Positions 1-7,366 of a stretch of DNA of 10,932 bases are shown one piece after another (position 1 is the first letter of the stretch; each line of letters opens with the position of its first letter). Below the pieces are notes generated by a model. That model worked only from the letters and a program-made list of their open reading frames with translations, had not been told where the DNA came from and ran no database searches. The position numbers and the translations under genes are program-made. The stretch comes from Planctomycetota bacterium (GTDB lineage Bacteria > Planctomycetota > UBA1135 > GCA-002686595), in contig JAQBVH010000043.1 in assembly GCA_027623615.1 (NCBI GenBank), positions 1 to 10,932 on the forward strand, given 5' to 3'.

Positions 1-449
1 GGGACCTGATTCACGTAAAGGTCGAGGGCTGGCGCGAGCGCGCCTACCTCGACCCCGCCGCGCGCAAGCCCAAGGCCGTCCAGGCGAGCGCGCTCGTCTC
101 ACCCTTCGACCCGATCGTCTGGTTCCGGCCGCGCGCCAAGCGCCTGTACGGGTTCGAGTACCGGGTCGAGATCTTCGTGCCGCCGGCCAAGCGCGAGCAC
201 GGGTTCTACGTGCTGCCGTTCCTGTACGGCGAGCGCTTCGCCGCGCGGGTCGACCTCAAGCTGCGGCGGGACGAGGGGAGCCTCGAGGTGCAGGGCGCGT
301 GGATCGAGGAGCACGCCGACCCGGACGAGGTCGCGCCCGCCCTCGCCGCCGAGCTGCACCAGTGGGCGCGCTGGCTCGGCGTCGAGCGGGTGCGCTGCGC
401 ACGTAAGGGAAACCTGGCTCGGCACCTCGCGCCAGCCCTGCCTCCGTAG
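1..449 (+). CDS. YcaQ/AlkX-like winged-helix DNA glycosylase, C-terminal fragment (5' end outside window)
   Basis: The open frame enters the window at base 3 and runs to a TAG at 447-449, giving about 148 residues of a protein truncated by the window edge. The motifs SPFDPIVWFRPRAKRLYGFEY, VPPAKREHGFYVLPFLYGERF and ARVDLKLRR are typical of the C-terminal half of the winged-helix family that includes E. coli YcaQ/AlkX (COG3214), which unhooks DNA interstrand crosslinks and other bulky alkyl adducts. Family members are usually about 350-410 residues, so roughly the last third is present. The N-terminal winged helices and the catalytic Gln-rich motif lie upstream and cannot be checked. An in-frame ATG at 177 lies inside the conserved domain and is not the start. 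The stop is 1 nt before the next ATG, so the genes may be co-transcribed. Family assignment is good; the exact substrate is inferred. Confidence 0.8.
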   Translation, partial: DLIHVKVEGWRERAYLDPAARKPKAVQASALVSPFDPIVWFRPRAKRLYGFEYRVEIFVPPAKREHGFYVLPFLYGERFAARVDLKLRRDEGSLEVQGAWIEEHADPDEVAPALAAELHQWARWLGVERVRCARKGNLARHLAPALPP

Positions 450-452
450 GAT
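447..452 (+). promoter_or_regulatory. possible -10 element TAGGAT
   Basis: TAGGAT fits the TAnnnT form of a bacterial -10 box. It ends 7 nt before the ATG at 460, the alternative start of the serine hydrolase, which would make a transcript leaderless. It overlaps the stop of the upstream gene and the ATG at 451. No good -35 is visible. It is listed because the same arrangement recurs before other genes in the window; alone it would be weak. Confidence 0.22.
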
Positions 453-1626
453 GGGCCGCATGAGTGCCCTGCTGCTCCTGCCCCTGCTCGCTCCGCTCAC
501 CGCGGCGCCGACCGAGGACCGCTTCGAGGACGTGCGCAGCGCGCTCGCCCAGGACGTCGAGAAGGGCGTCTACAGGAGCGTGGTCGTCGCCGTCGACCGC
601 GGCGGCGAGCGGTTGCTGACCCACACGGAAGGGGACATCGCCGAGGACGCGATCTTCCGCATCTTCTCGATGACCAAGCCGATCACGGCGGTCGCCGCCT
701 TGATCCTGGTCGACGAGGGCAAGCTCGACCTCGACGCGCCCCTCGCGGAGTACCTGCCCGAGTTCGCACAGATGCAGGTCGCCGTCTCGGTCAAGGACGA
801 GGAGACCAAGCAGCGCACCATGCAGACGGTCGACGCCGAGCGCGCGATCAGCGTGCGGGACCTCTTCCGACACACCTCGGGCCTGACCTACGGTTTCTTC
901 GGCACGGGCCACGTCGACCAGCTCGTGCAGCAGGCGGACCTGTACTCCGGGGACCTCGAGCACTTCTCGAAGACCCTGGCCGCGCTCCCCCTGAAGCACC
1001 AACCCGGCGTCCAGTTCGAGTACTCGCTGTCGTGCGACATCCTCGGGCGGGTGGTCGAGGTCGTCGGCGGGAAGCCGCTCGACGAGTTCTTCGAGGCGCG
1101 CATCTTCGGCCCGCTCGGGATGCGGGACACCGGCTTCTCGGTCGCGAAGGAGAAGCTGCACCGGATCCCGCCCCTGTACGCGCGTCAGGCCGGTGAGCTG
1201 GTCGAGCAGACCGGCGGCGGCATGCCGCCTCCGCAGGAGCAACCCAAGCTGTTCCTCGGCGGTGCGGGGCTCTACTCCAGCGCCGCGGACTACCTGCGCT
1301 TCTGCGACATGCTCGCCCATGACGGCGAGCTGAGCGGGACGCGCATCCTGAAGAAGGAGACGGTGGCGGACATGTTCACCGACCACCTGGAGCAGCGCGG
1401 CGGCAGCCTCTTGCTGCTGGGCAGCAAGTTCGGCCTGGGGCTCGCGCTCGTGAACAACGACGCCGGTCCCCCGAAGGGCACCGGCTGGTGGGGCGGCGCA
1501 GCCGGCACTGGATTCTGGATCGACCGCGAGGACAAGATCTCGGGTGTGTTCATGATCCAGAACATGATGGAGCTCCGACACTGGCACCGCTTCCAAACTG
1601 GCGTCTACCGCGCCCTCGCCGAATAG
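451..1626 (+). CDS. secreted serine hydrolase, beta-lactamase/family VIII esterase-like
   Basis: A 391-residue protein of the beta-lactamase/transpeptidase-like family (PF00144), which includes class C beta-lactamases, family VIII esterases and D-Ala-D-Ala peptidases. Visible catalytic features are the S-x-x-K motif SMTK (Ser73, Lys76), the conserved HTSGLTYGF block (141-149), the Tyr motif YSLS (Tyr191), and W-G-G-A-A-G-T near residues 347-353 in place of the KTG motif. The WGGAAGT form is more like esterase/uncharacterised members than true beta-lactamases, so antibiotic resistance should not be assumed. An N-terminal hydrophobic stretch (about residues 5-19, ending in TAA-P) looks like a Sec signal peptide, so the enzyme probably acts outside the cytoplasm. 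I kept the start at 451 because Arg3 gives the signal a positive charge; ATG 460 is an alternative. It ends 4 nt before the ABC ATPase start. The substrate is unknown. Confidence 0.9.
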   Translation: MGRMSALLLLPLLAPLTAAPTEDRFEDVRSALAQDVEKGVYRSVVVAVDRGGERLLTHTEGDIAEDAIFRIFSMTKPITAVAALILVDEGKLDLDAPLAEYLPEFAQMQVAVSVKDEETKQRTMQTVDAERAISVRDLFRHTSGLTYGFFGTGHVDQLVQQADLYSGDLEHFSKTLAALPLKHQPGVQFEYSLSCDILGRVVEVVGGKPLDEFFEARIFGPLGMRDTGFSVAKEKLHRIPPLYARQAGELVEQTGGGMPPPQEQPKLFLGGAGLYSSAADYLRFCDMLAHDGELSGTRILKKETVADMFTDHLEQRGGSLLLLGSKFGLGLALVNNDAGPPKGTGWWGGAAGTGFWIDREDKISGVFMIQNMMELRHWHRFQTGVYRALAE

Positions 1627-1630
1627 CCCC

Positions 1631-2566
1631 ATGACCCAACTGGCCCTCAAGGCCACCGGGCTCGTCAAACGCTTCGGCGACCTGGTGGCGGTGAACGGAC
1701 TGGACCTCGAAGTACGGGCTGGCACGTGCCTGGCCCTGCTCGGCCCGAACGGCGCCGGCAAGACGACCGCGATCGAGATGATCGAAGGGCTGCAGAGGCC
1801 CGACGAGGGCACGATCGAGGTCCTCGGCCGGACCTGGAAGAGCGACGCAAACGGCATCCGCGAGCGGATCGGTGTGCAGCTCCAGGAGACACGCCTGCAG
1901 GAGAAGGTCACCGCGCGCGAGACCCTGACCCTCTTCGCGAGCTTCTACGACGAGACCCGCGACCTGGACGAGGTGCTCGAGATGGTCGGGATGACCGAGA
2001 AGAAGGACGCGCGGGTCGAGAACCTCTCCGGCGGCCAGCACCAACGGCTGACCCTGGCCTGCGCGCTGGTCTCGGACCCCGACCTGCTCTTCCTCGACGA
2101 GCCGACCACCGGCCTCGACCCCCAGGCCCGGCGCCGGGTGTGGGAGATCGTCGAGACCTTCAAGTCCGGGGGCGGCAGCGTGCTCCTGACCACCCACTAC
2201 ATGGAGGAGGCCGAGCGCCTGGCCGACGAGGTCGTGATCGTCGACGCCGGCAAGATGATCGCGCGCGGCACCCCCGCCTCGGTGATCGGCGACCTCCACG
2301 CGGACTCGATCGTCGAGCTGTTCCCGAAGGAGGGCGGCCTCGACCGGTTGACCGACGCGGCGCTGCTCGCCCTGCCGGGGGTGACCGAGGTGCGCCGCGA
2401 AGGCGCTACCTACACCCTGGTGGTCGACGACACCCAGGCCAGCGTGGCCTCGCTCCTGACCCACCTGAACGAGGTCGGCGTCGAACTCCATTCGCTCCAG
2501 ACCCACGCCCCCACCCTCGAGGACGTCTTCGTGGCCTTGACCGGAAAGCACCTGCGCGATGGGTAA
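1631..2566 (+). CDS. ABC-2 type exporter, ATP-binding subunit
   Basis: A 311-residue ABC ATPase that would hydrolyse ATP on the cytoplasmic face to drive the permease encoded next. Visible motifs in order are Walker A GPNGAGKT (38-45), a Q-loop near Gln85 (GVQLQE), the signature LSGGQ (132-136), Walker B LLFLDEP ending at Asp156-Glu157-Pro158, the D-loop GLDP (161-164) and the switch His189 in TTHY. The C-terminal extension ends in PTLEDVFVALTGKHLR, characteristic of the DrrA/CcmA-type ATPases of ABC-2 exporters of drugs, lipids or polysaccharides. Length is normal for a single-domain subunit. No Shine-Dalgarno sequence is seen before the ATG, which lies 4 nt after the upstream stop, so translational coupling is likely. 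The cargo cannot be read from the sequence. Confidence 0.95.
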   Translation: MTQLALKATGLVKRFGDLVAVNGLDLEVRAGTCLALLGPNGAGKTTAIEMIEGLQRPDEGTIEVLGRTWKSDANGIRERIGVQLQETRLQEKVTARETLTLFASFYDETRDLDEVLEMVGMTEKKDARVENLSGGQHQRLTLACALVSDPDLLFLDEPTTGLDPQARRRVWEIVETFKSGGGSVLLTTHYMEEAERLADEVVIVDAGKMIARGTPASVIGDLHADSIVELFPKEGGLDRLTDAALLALPGVTEVRREGATYTLVVDDTQASVASLLTHLNEVGVELHSLQTHAPTLEDVFVALTGKHLRDG

Positions 2567-3587
2567 CCCGCTGCCCCGCTGGCCCGAGCTGCGCGAGCTC
2601 ACCCGACACCGCACCCTGGCCTTCCTGCGCCAACCGGAGGCGGTCTTCTGGGTGTTTGCGTTCCCGATGGTCCTCGCGGCCGTGCTCGGCTTCGCCTTCC
2701 AGGGCGGCGAGCGCGCGCCGAGCGTGGTCGGCATGCTCGCGGGCGACCCTGCCTGGCGCGCGGCCCTCGAGGCCGATGAGTTGATCGAGGTCGAGGTCTA
2801 CGCGACCCGCGAGGAGGCCGACCAGCGGCTGCGCGGCGGTCACGTCGACCTGCTCGCCCTCGGCGACGGCGAGCGCCCGGACCTGCGCCTCGACCCGGTG
2901 CGCGCCGAGGCGGAGCTCGCGCGCCTGCGCGTGCTCGTCGCGATCGGAGAGCTCGCGCCCCTCGAGATCGAGAAGGTCGAGGAGAAGGGCTCGCGCTACG
3001 TCGACTTCCTCTTCCCCGGCCTGCTCGGCATGAACCTGATGGGCACGGGCCTGTGGGCGATCGGCTTCGCGGTGGCGGACATGCGTCAGCGCAAGGTGCT
3101 CAAACGTCTCCTGGTCACGCCGATGCGCCGCGCCTCGTTCCTCGCGTCGTTCATGCTGTCGCGCCTCTTGTTCCTCTTCGGCGAGGTCGTGCTCCTGACG
3201 GCCTTCGGCGTGTGGGTGCTCGACATACCGCTCCGCGCGAACCTCCTGGTCTTCGGCGCCCTGTGCACCCTCGGCGCCGTCGGCTTCGCGGGGCTCGGCC
3301 TTCTGGCAGCTTCGCGCGTGAAGACGATCGAGGGCGTGTCCGGCATGCTCAACCTGGTCATGATGCCCATGTGGCTCGGCTCCGGCGTGTTCTTCACCTA
3401 CGAGCGCTTCCCCGAGGTCATCCAACCCGTGCTGCGCGCGTTGCCGCTGACGGCCCTCAACGACGCCCTGCGCGCGACCATGCTCGACGGCGCCGGGTTC
3501 GGCGGGATCCTGCCGGAGCTGACGGTGCTCGTGATCTGGACCGTGCTGCCGTTCGTCGTGGCGTTGAAGATCTTCCGCTGGGCCTGA
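2559..3587 (+). CDS. ABC-2 type exporter, permease subunit
   Basis: A 342-residue membrane protein, partner of the preceding ATPase. It has the ABC-2 permease layout: a short cytoplasmic N-terminus, TM1 at about 28-48, an extracytoplasmic domain of about 100 residues (50-150) rich in Glu, Asp and Arg, then five more hydrophobic segments at about 151-173, 200-221, 228-252, 258-280 and 317-337. The block YVDFLFPGLLGMNLMGTG (147-164) followed by MRQRKVLKRLLVTPMRR is characteristic of this subfamily. The ATG lies inside the end of the ATPase gene, so the two frames share 8 nt (ATGGGTAA), a classic sign of co-translation and a fixed complex. A weak GGAAAG lies 10 nt upstream. The extracytoplasmic domain shows no recognised sub-domain. 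The exported substrate is unknown. Confidence 0.93.
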   Translation: MGNPLPRWPELRELTRHRTLAFLRQPEAVFWVFAFPMVLAAVLGFAFQGGERAPSVVGMLAGDPAWRAALEADELIEVEVYATREEADQRLRGGHVDLLALGDGERPDLRLDPVRAEAELARLRVLVAIGELAPLEIEKVEEKGSRYVDFLFPGLLGMNLMGTGLWAIGFAVADMRQRKVLKRLLVTPMRRASFLASFMLSRLLFLFGEVVLLTAFGVWVLDIPLRANLLVFGALCTLGAVGFAGLGLLAASRVKTIEGVSGMLNLVMMPMWLGSGVFFTYERFPEVIQPVLRALPLTALNDALRATMLDGAGFGGILPELTVLVIWTVLPFVVALKIFRWA

Positions 3588-3588
3588 T

Positions 3589-4992
3589 ATGCCGGCCCGG
3601 AACCGACGCCTCGACCGCTGGACCGAGCTGCAGGCCGCAATCGGGGAGCTCCACCTGGGTGATGAGACCGACCGGCGCGAGCTCGTCCGGCTGAAGCTGC
3701 TCGCCATGCTGAACGACCAGCTGGCGTTGCTACGGAGCTTGGCCGAGGAGCGAGGACTCAGCGACCAGGAAGTGCTCGTCCTGAGCCGGCGCATTGACTC
3801 TTCCTTCGGCCTGGGGTTCGTCTGGGGGGCGGCGAGCGAGGTCGCAGCGGCGCTCGACCTTGACGTCGAGGATGAGGTTGTGGCCGGGTACCTGGTCGAG
3901 GTCATGCGGTCCGCCTTCGTCGAGGTCTACGAATCGAGCGCGGCGAAGTTGTGGGCCCGGGCCTCTGCCCTGTTCGAGAGCAAGGACGCCGAGTTCGAGG
4001 TTGGCGTCCGTGCAGGCAGTGAGGACCTCCGCCGCGTGTTGACTCTCGTGCCACCTCCCGGCGAGCACTCAGCTTCGTACGCGCTGGCGCAGTTCGTTCT
4101 TGATGGCGGGTCCCAGACCAACATGGAGCACCGAGCGAAAGAGTCGATCGACCCTGAAGAGCTCCTGGCCAGCGCCGAGGATTCCGCCCGCTGGCCGAGC
4201 GACTTCGACTCGGAGGCCGCTCAGGAGTTCTTCGTCATGGTCGTGCTCGCAGCGCTCGGACAACCCGACCGGGACCTCAGGCCCTTCGAGGAGGCCTTCT
4301 TCGAGCTTGCCCCGAAGCAGCGCCGGACGGTCGCGCTCGAGCAGATACTGACGCTTGCTGAGCGCTCCGACTCCATGCCCGTAGCGGTCGCGATGGTTCC
4401 CTTCCTCTTCTTCGAACAAGACCCGCAGCTGCTCAGCACGGCCGCGCTCGACCTGTCCGTTGCGGCCTTCCGGGGTGAGAACGACGACGTGACTCTTGGA
4501 GCGCGCATGGTGATCGACGCGATCTCCTCGCGCCAGCGCGCCGGGGATTCCCACGCGGCCGGCGCCCTCGCGAGCGGAATCCTCCTGGTCGGGGACGAGC
4601 GCTTCCTCCCGGTCATGCACGAAGCGTGGGACCTGCTCGAAGACGAGGGGCGCGAGGTCATGGCAGCGGCGAGGAGCGGCTTCGCGACGGACGCCCACGC
4701 GCAGTTCCTCCTGGAGCGCCTGGAGCGCCCCCTGCAGCCCGCGCTCTTCGGCAGCCTGGCGGGTTCCCTGGCAGGGCTCGCGCGGATCGCGGACACCCAT
4801 GGCATCCGCCGGATACGGCGCGTCGTCCCAGTGTGCGAGAACCCGGACCAGCCGATCGAGCTATTGGACTCCTGGAACACTGAGGAATACGGATTTCGGA
4901 TTCGGGACCGGCTGGAGGAACTGATCGCGAATGAGGAGCAAGACGACGAGCGGGTGATGCCCATCGTGCTCAGCTGCTGGTGCCCGCGCTGA
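3589..4992 (+). CDS. uncharacterised mostly helical protein, possible HEAT-like repeats
   Basis: I do not recognise this 467-residue protein. It has no signal peptide or membrane segment and should be cytoplasmic. It is acidic and helix-rich. Residues 1-155 look like one helical domain (WTELQAAI, LVRLKLLAMLNDQLALLRSL, GAASEVAAALDLDVEDEV). Residues 205-400 look like degenerate alpha-helical pairs of HEAT type, for example PFLFFEQDPQLLSTAALDLS and a block around 325-355 (GILLVGDERFLPVMHEAW). Cysteines are rare: one near 416, then the unusual C-terminus SCWCPR. No catalytic motif is evident. The ATG lies 1 nt after the permease stop, with no Shine-Dalgarno sequence, so it is probably translated by reinitiation as the last gene of the exporter operon. 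Its codons include more AT-ending ones (CTT, GTT, GAA) than its neighbours, hinting at faster evolution or separate origin. The reading frame is well supported; the function is not. Confidence 0.8.
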   Translation: MPARNRRLDRWTELQAAIGELHLGDETDRRELVRLKLLAMLNDQLALLRSLAEERGLSDQEVLVLSRRIDSSFGLGFVWGAASEVAAALDLDVEDEVVAGYLVEVMRSAFVEVYESSAAKLWARASALFESKDAEFEVGVRAGSEDLRRVLTLVPPPGEHSASYALAQFVLDGGSQTNMEHRAKESIDPEELLASAEDSARWPSDFDSEAAQEFFVMVVLAALGQPDRDLRPFEEAFFELAPKQRRTVALEQILTLAERSDSMPVAVAMVPFLFFEQDPQLLSTAALDLSVAAFRGENDDVTLGARMVIDAISSRQRAGDSHAAGALASGILLVGDERFLPVMHEAWDLLEDEGREVMAAARSGFATDAHAQFLLERLERPLQPALFGSLAGSLAGLARIADTHGIRRIRRVVPVCENPDQPIELLDSWNTEEYGFRIRDRLEELIANEEQDDERVMPIVLSCWCPR

Positions 4993-5043
4993 AAAGGACG
5001 AGTGTGGATCTTGTGGACAGCCCCACGAACCACGCGGCGACCG

Positions 5044-5049
5044 TACCCT
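5044..5049 (+). promoter_or_regulatory. possible -10 element TACCCT for the PQQ propeller gene
   Basis: TACCCT matches TAnnnT and ends 6 nt before the ATG at 5056, so transcription would begin at or beside the start codon. No Shine-Dalgarno sequence is present in the 20 nt before the ATG. A TTGTGG at 5011-5016 resembles a -35 but lies 27 nt away, too far for normal sigma-70 spacing. Confidence 0.3.
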
Positions 5050-5055
5050 GACTCG

Positions 5056-6471
5056 ATGCGGCAGCCCTTCATCCTCCTCTTTCTTGCGAGCGTCAGTTTG
5101 GCCCAGACCGCCGATTGGGATCGCTTCCGCGGACCCAACGGCACCGGGCTCGCACCGGATGACGCCGCCTACCCGGTCGAGATCGGGCCGGGGCAGAGCG
5201 AGGTGTGGTCCGTCGACTTCCCGGCAGGCATGTCCTCGCCCGTGCTGAGCGCGACGCACCTGTTCCTGACCGGGGTCGAGGACGAGAAGCTCTACACCTA
5301 CGCGGTCGAGCGCGCGAGCGGCGAGGTGAGCTGGAAGCGTGAGGCGCCGCGGCCGCGCAAGACCAAGTTCCACGCCAAGAACCACCCGGCGGCGGCCTCG
5401 GCAGCGGTCGACGGTGACCGCGTGGTGGTGTTCTTCGACGAGTACGGCCTGCTCGCCTACGACCACGCGGGCAAGGAGCTGTGGAAGCTGCCGCTCGGCC
5501 CCTTCGACAACATCTATGGCATGGCCGCCTCGCCCATCCTCGTCGACGGGGTCTGCGTGCTGCCCTGCGACCAGCAGACCAAGTCGTTCGTGATCGCGGT
5601 CGACGCCAAGACCGGCGAGCCGCTCTGGCGCCGGGCGCGCCCGCAGGCGATCTCGGGGCACTGCACGCCGATCGTGCACCGACCCGCGCAGGGGCCGCCG
5701 CAGGTGCTCCTGCCCGGCTCGTTCCGGCTGGACGCGTACGCCCTCGACTCGGGCGAGAGCGTCTGGTGGATCGACGGGCTGCCCTCGGAGATGAAGTCGG
5801 TGCCGGTCCTGCTCGACGGTGTGCTGTGGACGCACGGCTACGCCTCGCCGCTGAACGACCAGGGCAACCAGGTGGAGCTGCCCACCTTCGAGGACGTGAT
5901 CGCCGAGCACGACACGAGCGGCGACGGCGCGATCTCGGCCAAGGAGATGCCGAACCGCGCGGTGGCGCGCTACTTCCAGTGGCTCGACAGCAACGCGAAC
6001 AAGAGCCTCGACGCCGAGGAGTGGGCGCTGACCCGCGCGATGTTCGCCTCGGTCAACTCGGCCATGGCGATCAAGATCGGGGGCGCGGGCGACCTGAGCG
6101 AGAACATCCTCTGGCACAGCTACCGCAGCATCCCGCAGCTGCCCTCCCCGCTCGTCGTCGCGGACACCTACTACCTGCTCTCCGACTCAGGCGGTCTGCT
6201 GGCGACCCTCTCGCCGACCACCGGCGAGCGCACCGCCAAGACGCGCCTCGAGCAGGCCAGCGACAACTACTTCACGGCGCCGGTCGCGGGTGGTGGGCAC
6301 GTGTACCTGCTCAGCGAGAACGGGTTCCTGTCCGTCCTCGAGGCGGGTGGCGAGCTCACGCCGGTGCACTCCGCCTCGTTCGAGGCGCCGTGCTACGCGA
6401 CGCCGACCCTGGCCCGGGGCCACGTTTACCTGCGCACGATGGAGCGGCTGTACTGCTTCGGCCGCGAGTGA
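5056..6471 (+). CDS. secreted PQQ-like beta-propeller protein with an inserted EF-hand pair
   Basis: A 471-residue exported protein. The start at 5056 is chosen over an in-frame ATG at 5002 because it gives a clean Sec signal peptide (MRQPFILLFLASVSLAQ), while the longer form adds 18 polar residues before it. The mature protein begins with DWDRFRGPNGTG, a signature of PQQ-repeat/BamB-like beta-propellers that are abundant in Planctomycetota. Blade-type repeats occur at about 79-94 (YTYAVERASGEVSW), 130-143, 178-191 (VIAVDAKTGEPLW), 225-238 and 385-390. Between blades are two EF-hand calcium loops: DTSGDGAISAKE (286-297), which is canonical, and DSNANKSLDAEE (311-322), which has Asn5 and Lys6 in place of the usual Asp and Gly. 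No heme-binding CxxCH is present, and a true PQQ dehydrogenase role is not supported. A binding or scaffold function outside the cytoplasm is likely. The methyltransferase gene follows after 22 nt. Confidence 0.9.
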   Translation: MRQPFILLFLASVSLAQTADWDRFRGPNGTGLAPDDAAYPVEIGPGQSEVWSVDFPAGMSSPVLSATHLFLTGVEDEKLYTYAVERASGEVSWKREAPRPRKTKFHAKNHPAAASAAVDGDRVVVFFDEYGLLAYDHAGKELWKLPLGPFDNIYGMAASPILVDGVCVLPCDQQTKSFVIAVDAKTGEPLWRRARPQAISGHCTPIVHRPAQGPPQVLLPGSFRLDAYALDSGESVWWIDGLPSEMKSVPVLLDGVLWTHGYASPLNDQGNQVELPTFEDVIAEHDTSGDGAISAKEMPNRAVARYFQWLDSNANKSLDAEEWALTRAMFASVNSAMAIKIGGAGDLSENILWHSYRSIPQLPSPLVVADTYYLLSDSGGLLATLSPTTGERTAKTRLEQASDNYFTAPVAGGGHVYLLSENGFLSVLEAGGELTPVHSASFEAPCYATPTLARGHVYLRTMERLYCFGRE

Positions 6472-6493
6472 GGTGCTCGGAGACGCAAGCGCG

Positions 6494-7222
6494 ATGAACC
6501 GAGCCGTCGCTGATCAGTACGACGTCTTCATGGACTGGCCCGGACGCCTGGGCCGCGAGCTGCCTGGGATCCTGCGGCACCTGGAGGGCGCGCGCCGCGT
6601 CCTCGACGCGGGCTGCGGGACGGGCCGCCACGTCGAGGCGCTGCTGCGCGAGGGCTTCGACGCCTACGGCGCGGACCCCTCGGAAGACATGCTCGGCAGG
6701 GCGCGAGCGCTCTTCGGCGACGCGCCGACGCCGCAGCTCGAGGCCGCGGCGCCCTTCGACGGGATCCTCGCCCTCGGCAATGTCTGGCCCCAGGTTCTGG
6801 CGCAGGCCGCGGTCGACCAGGCCGCCGCCGGGCTGCTCGCGCTGCTCGCCCCCGGCGGTCGGCTGCTGCTCGGCATGAAGGCCTTCGCCGACCGGTTGGC
6901 GCAGGGCGACGCCTACCTGCCGCTGCTGCGCCGGGAGGTCGACGGGCGGCCGCGCTGGTTCGTGCGCTTCGTCGACGACAAGGAGCCCGCGCTGCCCGAC
7001 GGCGTCCGGGTCGTCGGCTTCCACCTCGTGCTCCTCGACGAGGACGAGCACGCCCACCATCACCTCGGACGCCTGCGCGTCTGGTCCCCGGACGAGCTGG
7101 TCCAGTTCTTCACGGCGGCCGGCTTCGACGAGGTACGCGTCAGCGGTGCGATCGACGATCCCGGAGCACCCGTCAGTGGCGAGGACGTGTTCCTCTCGGC
7201 CCGCCGTCCGCGCGTCGACTGA
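6494..7222 (+). CDS. class I SAM-dependent methyltransferase
   Basis: A 242-residue cytoplasmic protein with the Rossmann-like methyltransferase fold. Motif I is VLDAGCGTGRH (36-46), which binds S-adenosylmethionine. The acidic residue ending strand 2 is Asp61 in YGADPSEDML, and PFDGILALGNVWPQV (87-101) fits the motif II/post-motif region. LLAPGGRLLLGMK (117-129) is the typical strand-5 turn. The C-terminal part (about 145-215) has paired beta segments and the His-rich DEHAHHHLGRL stretch, and ends with the usual WSPDELVQFFTAAGF block. The start at 6494 is chosen because upstream in-frame sequence overlaps the propeller gene and is Arg/Ser/Cys-rich nonsense. A modest GGAGA at 6479-6483 could act as ribosome binding site. 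The methyl acceptor is unknown; the closest general type is a small-molecule methyltransferase. Confidence 0.88.
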   Translation: MNRAVADQYDVFMDWPGRLGRELPGILRHLEGARRVLDAGCGTGRHVEALLREGFDAYGADPSEDMLGRARALFGDAPTPQLEAAAPFDGILALGNVWPQVLAQAAVDQAAAGLLALLAPGGRLLLGMKAFADRLAQGDAYLPLLRREVDGRPRWFVRFVDDKEPALPDGVRVVGFHLVLLDEDEHAHHHLGRLRVWSPDELVQFFTAAGFDEVRVSGAIDDPGAPVSGEDVFLSARRPRVD

Positions 7223-7366
7223 GGGGCCTCTCTCCCGCGAGGGTCGGCGCGCGGAGGGGTCGCCGCCGCGACGGCCGCGATGCTCGACGCTCGCCTGGGC
7301 GAGATCGGCGCGTTCGATCAGCCCTGAGGCTGGAATCGTCCATTCCTGGGGGGCACCCTGTCCGGC
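7223..7366 (+). other. intergenic region with small GC hairpins, no clear terminator
   Basis: This 144-nt gap lies between the methyltransferase and the MscS gene. It contains two short perfect hairpins, GTCGC-CGCC-GCGAC (7259-7272) and CTCGC-CTGG-GCGAG (7290-7303). Neither is followed by a T-run, so they do not form a standard intrinsic terminator. A 5-bp inverted repeat GGAAT/ATTCC occurs near 7332-7346. No small gene was supported. Confidence 0.3.
7354..7359 (+). promoter_or_regulatory. possible -10 element CACCCT for the MscS gene
   Basis: CACCCT is a one-mismatch TAnnnT box and closely resembles the TACCCT before the PQQ propeller gene. It ends 7 nt before the ATG at 7367, and no Shine-Dalgarno sequence is visible. 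This fits a leaderless start but is weak evidence alone. Confidence 0.2.

Noticed and set aside
451..1626. Serine hydrolase as a class C antibiotic-resistance beta-lactamase
   Set aside because: It has WGGAAGT instead of the KTG motif and YSLS instead of YAN, so an esterase or unknown hydrolase role is more consistent.
256..1911. 551-codon minus-strand open frame antisense to the serine hydrolase and ABC ATPase
   Set aside because: Its translation is Arg/Leu/Ala/Val-rich with no domain, and the plus strand carries two well-conserved families. Long antisense frames are expected at this G+C content.
2406..3905. 499-codon minus-strand open frame opposite the ABC permease
   Set aside because: Low-complexity His/Glu/Arg-rich translation with no motif; the plus-strand permease is clear. 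It is a composition shadow.
5002..5055. Upstream ATG giving the propeller protein 18 more residues
   Set aside because: The extension would place polar, Arg-rich residues before an otherwise perfect signal peptide; ATG 5056 is preferred.
4861..6117. 418-codon minus-strand open frame opposite the propeller gene
   Set aside because: The translation has no recognisable family and mirrors the codon structure of the propeller gene.
7259..7303. GC hairpins as an intrinsic terminator after the methyltransferase gene
   Set aside because: The stems are only 5 bp and no T-run follows; such hairpins are common by chance in GC-rich DNA.
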